NCBI GenBank assembly: GCA_964431655.1
Contig: CAYSKJ010000128.1
Location: 1-9,444, forward strand
DNA length: 9,444 nt
Direction: 5' to 3'
Origin: CAYMEV01 sp964431655 [NCBI: uncultured bacterium]
GTDB taxonomy: Bacteria; CAYMEV01
A program made the translations under genes and the position numbers. Within the stretch, counting starts at the first letter, position 1; every line of letters starts with the position of its first letter. This document shows positions 8,225 to 9,444 of this stretch, piece after piece. Below the pieces are notes generated by a model. The model ran no database searches and was not told the origin of the DNA. It saw nothing but the letters and a program-made list of their open reading frames with translations.

Positions 8225-8256
8225 GCAAAAATATGTATCTGTAATTACAATGCTGT

Positions 8257-8853
8257 TCAGCCAGAACCCCAGTTTCGCCTGAAGGACTTGAGCATCCTGT
8301 ATACCAGCCATCCCCCGTAAAAAAGGCAGATTATCATGCACAGGGAGGCCAGAATTCTAAATGCTGAGGCTATTAGAATGTCCTGTTTAAGCAGTCCGGT
8401 TCTGGAGAGAAGCCAGTTCCAGTCATGATAAGCCTCTTTGCCGAAGGGAGTCAGCAGGGGCAGTTTCATGGCCCGGGCATCGGCTGTATAGGTTGCCACA
8501 TAATAAATATTGGTTGCCTCCCAGCCAAAGGAAAAGGCAACCCCGAAGCGGTCCCCCTGATACAGAAACATGGCAAGGCCTATAAGGGGTACTAGACATT
8601 GAAAAAGACTGCCTCCGAGTATCATCATAAACTGGCCCAGGGGAGCGAATACAAAATGACCCAGCTCGTGAATCCCGAAGTTCAGGCCGAAGAATACGCT
8701 CTGGTATCTCGGGTCCTTCAGGTGATTATACCATGACCATGCAAGCACTAATAATAGCATAAGCCTGAAGAAAGGAAATCTGCCTTCAGCCCAGCGCCTG
8801 GAATCTTCCAGGTACTGCCGGAACGACCAGTAAATCTTTTCAGCAATCAACAC
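8257..8853 (-). CDS. M50-like membrane metalloprotease homologue (HELGH)
   Basis: Predicted zinc-dependent integral membrane protein related to the M50/site-2-protease group; substrate unknown. The 198-residue product has a hydrophobic helix at about 30-42, the motif HELGH at 62-66 (zinc ligands His62 and His66, catalytic Glu63), hydrophobic stretches at about 75-97 and 103-122, and a last helix at about 163-186. No NPDG motif, the usual third-ligand motif of site-2 proteases, is present. Instead HDW at 143-145 and ADAR at 124-127 offer conserved-looking Asp residues, and from memory a family of small bacterial HExxH membrane proteins shares this W..N...DAR.LPL..HDW pattern. The GTG start is supported by AAAGGGAG five bases upstream. 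It is first in a leftward cluster with the five-helix protein and the membrane cyclase. A non-proteolytic role cannot be excluded. Confidence 0.8.
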   Translation of the reverse strand: MLIAEKIYWSFRQYLEDSRRWAEGRFPFFRLMLLLVLAWSWYNHLKDPRYQSVFFGLNFGIHELGHFVFAPLGQFMMILGGSLFQCLVPLIGLAMFLYQGDRFGVAFSFGWEATNIYYVATYTADARAMKLPLLTPFGKEAYHDWNWLLSRTGLLKQDILIASAFRILASLCMIICLFYGGWLVYRMLKSFRRNWGSG

Positions 8854-8858
8854 GGGTA

Positions 8859-8866
8859 CTCCCTTT
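8859..8866 (-). promoter_or_regulatory. Shine-Dalgarno supporting a GTG start
   Basis: AAAGGGAG on the minus strand, 5 nt before the GTG at 8853. It is the clearest ribosome binding site in the window and decides the start of the M50-like gene. Confidence 0.7.
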
Positions 8867-8888
8867 ACCTTAAATTATCATATCTGTA

Positions 8889-8917
8889 ATAATAACCCGC
8901 AGAACCTTAGATATCAA
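8889..8917 (-). promoter_or_regulatory. Sigma-70-like promoter of the leftward cluster
   Basis: On the minus strand, TTGATA (8912-8917), a 17-bp spacer, then TATTAT (8889-8894). Both boxes are close to consensus and the spacing is optimal. Transcription would begin near 8882, giving a leader of roughly 30 nt before the GTG at 8853. The promoter would drive the M50-like gene and probably the two genes behind it. Confidence 0.5.
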
Positions 8918-8967
8918 AAAAAATAACCGGGATTTTTATTTACTCTCATGCTGTTAGATACTAATCT

Positions 8968-8997
8968 TTGATAGAGGGCAGTCATCTCTCTCATAAC
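8968..8997 (+). promoter_or_regulatory. Candidate promoter of the rightward TPR gene
   Basis: TTGATA (8968-8973), an 18-bp spacer, then CATAAC (8992-8997), about 25 bp before the ATG at 9022. The -35 box equals that of the divergent promoter, but the -10 box is poor, so this is tentative. Confidence 0.25.
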
Positions 8998-9021
8998 AAT
9001 AAAGGGAACAAGGGCGATAAC

Positions 9022-9444
9022 ATGGATAAAAGGCTTGCTGAAGCCTGGGAATTTTACCTTTCCGGAAACATAAATTCTGCTGAGAAATTATGCCATGAGG
9101 TTCTGGATATTGATCGCACATGTGCTGAGGCATGGAATCTTGCAGGTTTGATCTGCCATTCGGCCGGCAGGGGCGATGAAGCATTAGAATACCTTGGAAA
9201 AGCACTCAGGCATGCACCTTTCTTTACTGATGCCTGCAAAAACAGAGCAGACATTCTTTACTGGGCCGGAAGGTTTTCGGAAGCCAGAAAGGATTATGAA
9301 AAAATACTGGATATTGAACCGGACAATGCCTATGCCCATACCTTCAAAGGCGTAATCCAGCTTCTGCACGGCGAGTTTGAGGAGGGGTGGAAGGAATACC
9401 GGTGGCGCCTGAAGCTTAAGGGCATAAAGACTCCTGATGGTTCC
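9022..9444 (+). CDS. TPR protein, probably N-terminus of a glycosyltransferase-like protein (3' partial)
   Basis: The frame stays open from this ATG to the window edge (141 codons, no stop), so the gene is cut off here. AAGGG lies 7 nt before the ATG, supporting the start. The product is helical TPR: about four units near residues 3-34, 37-67, 71-101 and 105-131, with standard signatures such as GRGDEALEYLGKAL and GRFSEARKDYEKILDIEPDN. There is no signal peptide, so it is probably cytoplasmic. The last visible unit ends in GEFEEGWKEYRWRLK. From memory this GW-EY-WR signature marks large TPR proteins whose C-terminal half resembles glycosyltransferase family 9 or 41 enzymes. The fused domain would lie outside the window and is inferred. 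It is transcribed divergently from the protease/cyclase cluster; a functional link is not shown. Confidence 0.82.
   Translation, partial: MDKRLAEAWEFYLSGNINSAEKLCHEVLDIDRTCAEAWNLAGLICHSAGRGDEALEYLGKALRHAPFFTDACKNRADILYWAGRFSEARKDYEKILDIEPDNAYAHTFKGVIQLLHGEFEEGWKEYRWRLKLKGIKTPDGS

Noticed and set aside
9184-9369. Short minus-strand frames opposite the right-edge TPR gene
   Set aside because: The plus-strand frame has a ribosome binding site and clear TPRs; the opposite frames have neither motif nor start support.
1-9444. Phage, transposon, toxin-antitoxin or CRISPR-type defence system
   Set aside because: No transposase, integrase, terminal inverted repeats, short regularly spaced repeats or toxin motifs were found. 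The STAND ATPase belongs to the cyclase and not to an Avs-like defence protein.

Overview
The window is ordinary protein-coding bacterial chromosome of moderate GC. It has six genes packed densely on both strands, and I see no tRNA, rRNA, CRISPR array or insertion sequence. Arg is often AGA/AGG and Ile often ATA. The gene families (SBBP-repeat secreted protein, several class III nucleotide cyclases, a soluble-adenylyl-cyclase-like STAND protein, TPR proteins, a small membrane family I associate from memory with Bacteroidota) suggest an uncultivated Gram-negative-type bacterium rich in cyclic-nucleotide signalling. The sequence alone does not fix the phylum.

Left part, plus strand. The window opens inside a large, probably secreted protein whose N-terminus lies outside. 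It has the end of a DUF7948-like domain, seven SBBP repeats forming one predicted seven-bladed propeller, a CARDB-like domain and a C-terminal sandwich-like domain. After 58 bp that contain a perfect hairpin comes a 1362-residue protein with the layout of mammalian soluble adenylyl cyclase (sAC/ADCY10): two cyclase domains, a STAND-type P-loop ATPase, then a long TPR array. The first cyclase domain carries the metal-binding Asp pair and the second carries the transition-state Asn/Arg pair. The predicted enzyme is therefore an intramolecular pseudo-heterodimer. The residues that bind bicarbonate in human sAC appear to be absent.

Middle and right part, minus strand. Nine bases beyond the large cyclase, convergently, ends a three-gene cluster transcribed leftward. 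In order of transcription it holds an M50-like membrane metalloprotease homologue (HELGH), a five-helix membrane protein of unknown function, and a second class III adenylate cyclase with four membrane helices. The last two genes overlap by 14 bp. A good sigma-70-like promoter (TTGATA, 17 bp, TATTAT) lies just upstream of the protease gene.

Right edge. A TPR protein begins on the plus strand, divergent from the cluster, and runs off the window. Its fourth repeat carries the GW-EY-WR signature seen in TPR proteins fused to glycosyltransferase-like domains.

Working together. Two independent cyclases, one cytosolic and coupled to an ATPase/TPR sensor module and one in the membrane beside an intramembrane-protease-like protein, sit side by side. 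This suggests a local cAMP-signalling locus. The link between them is inference from gene order only.
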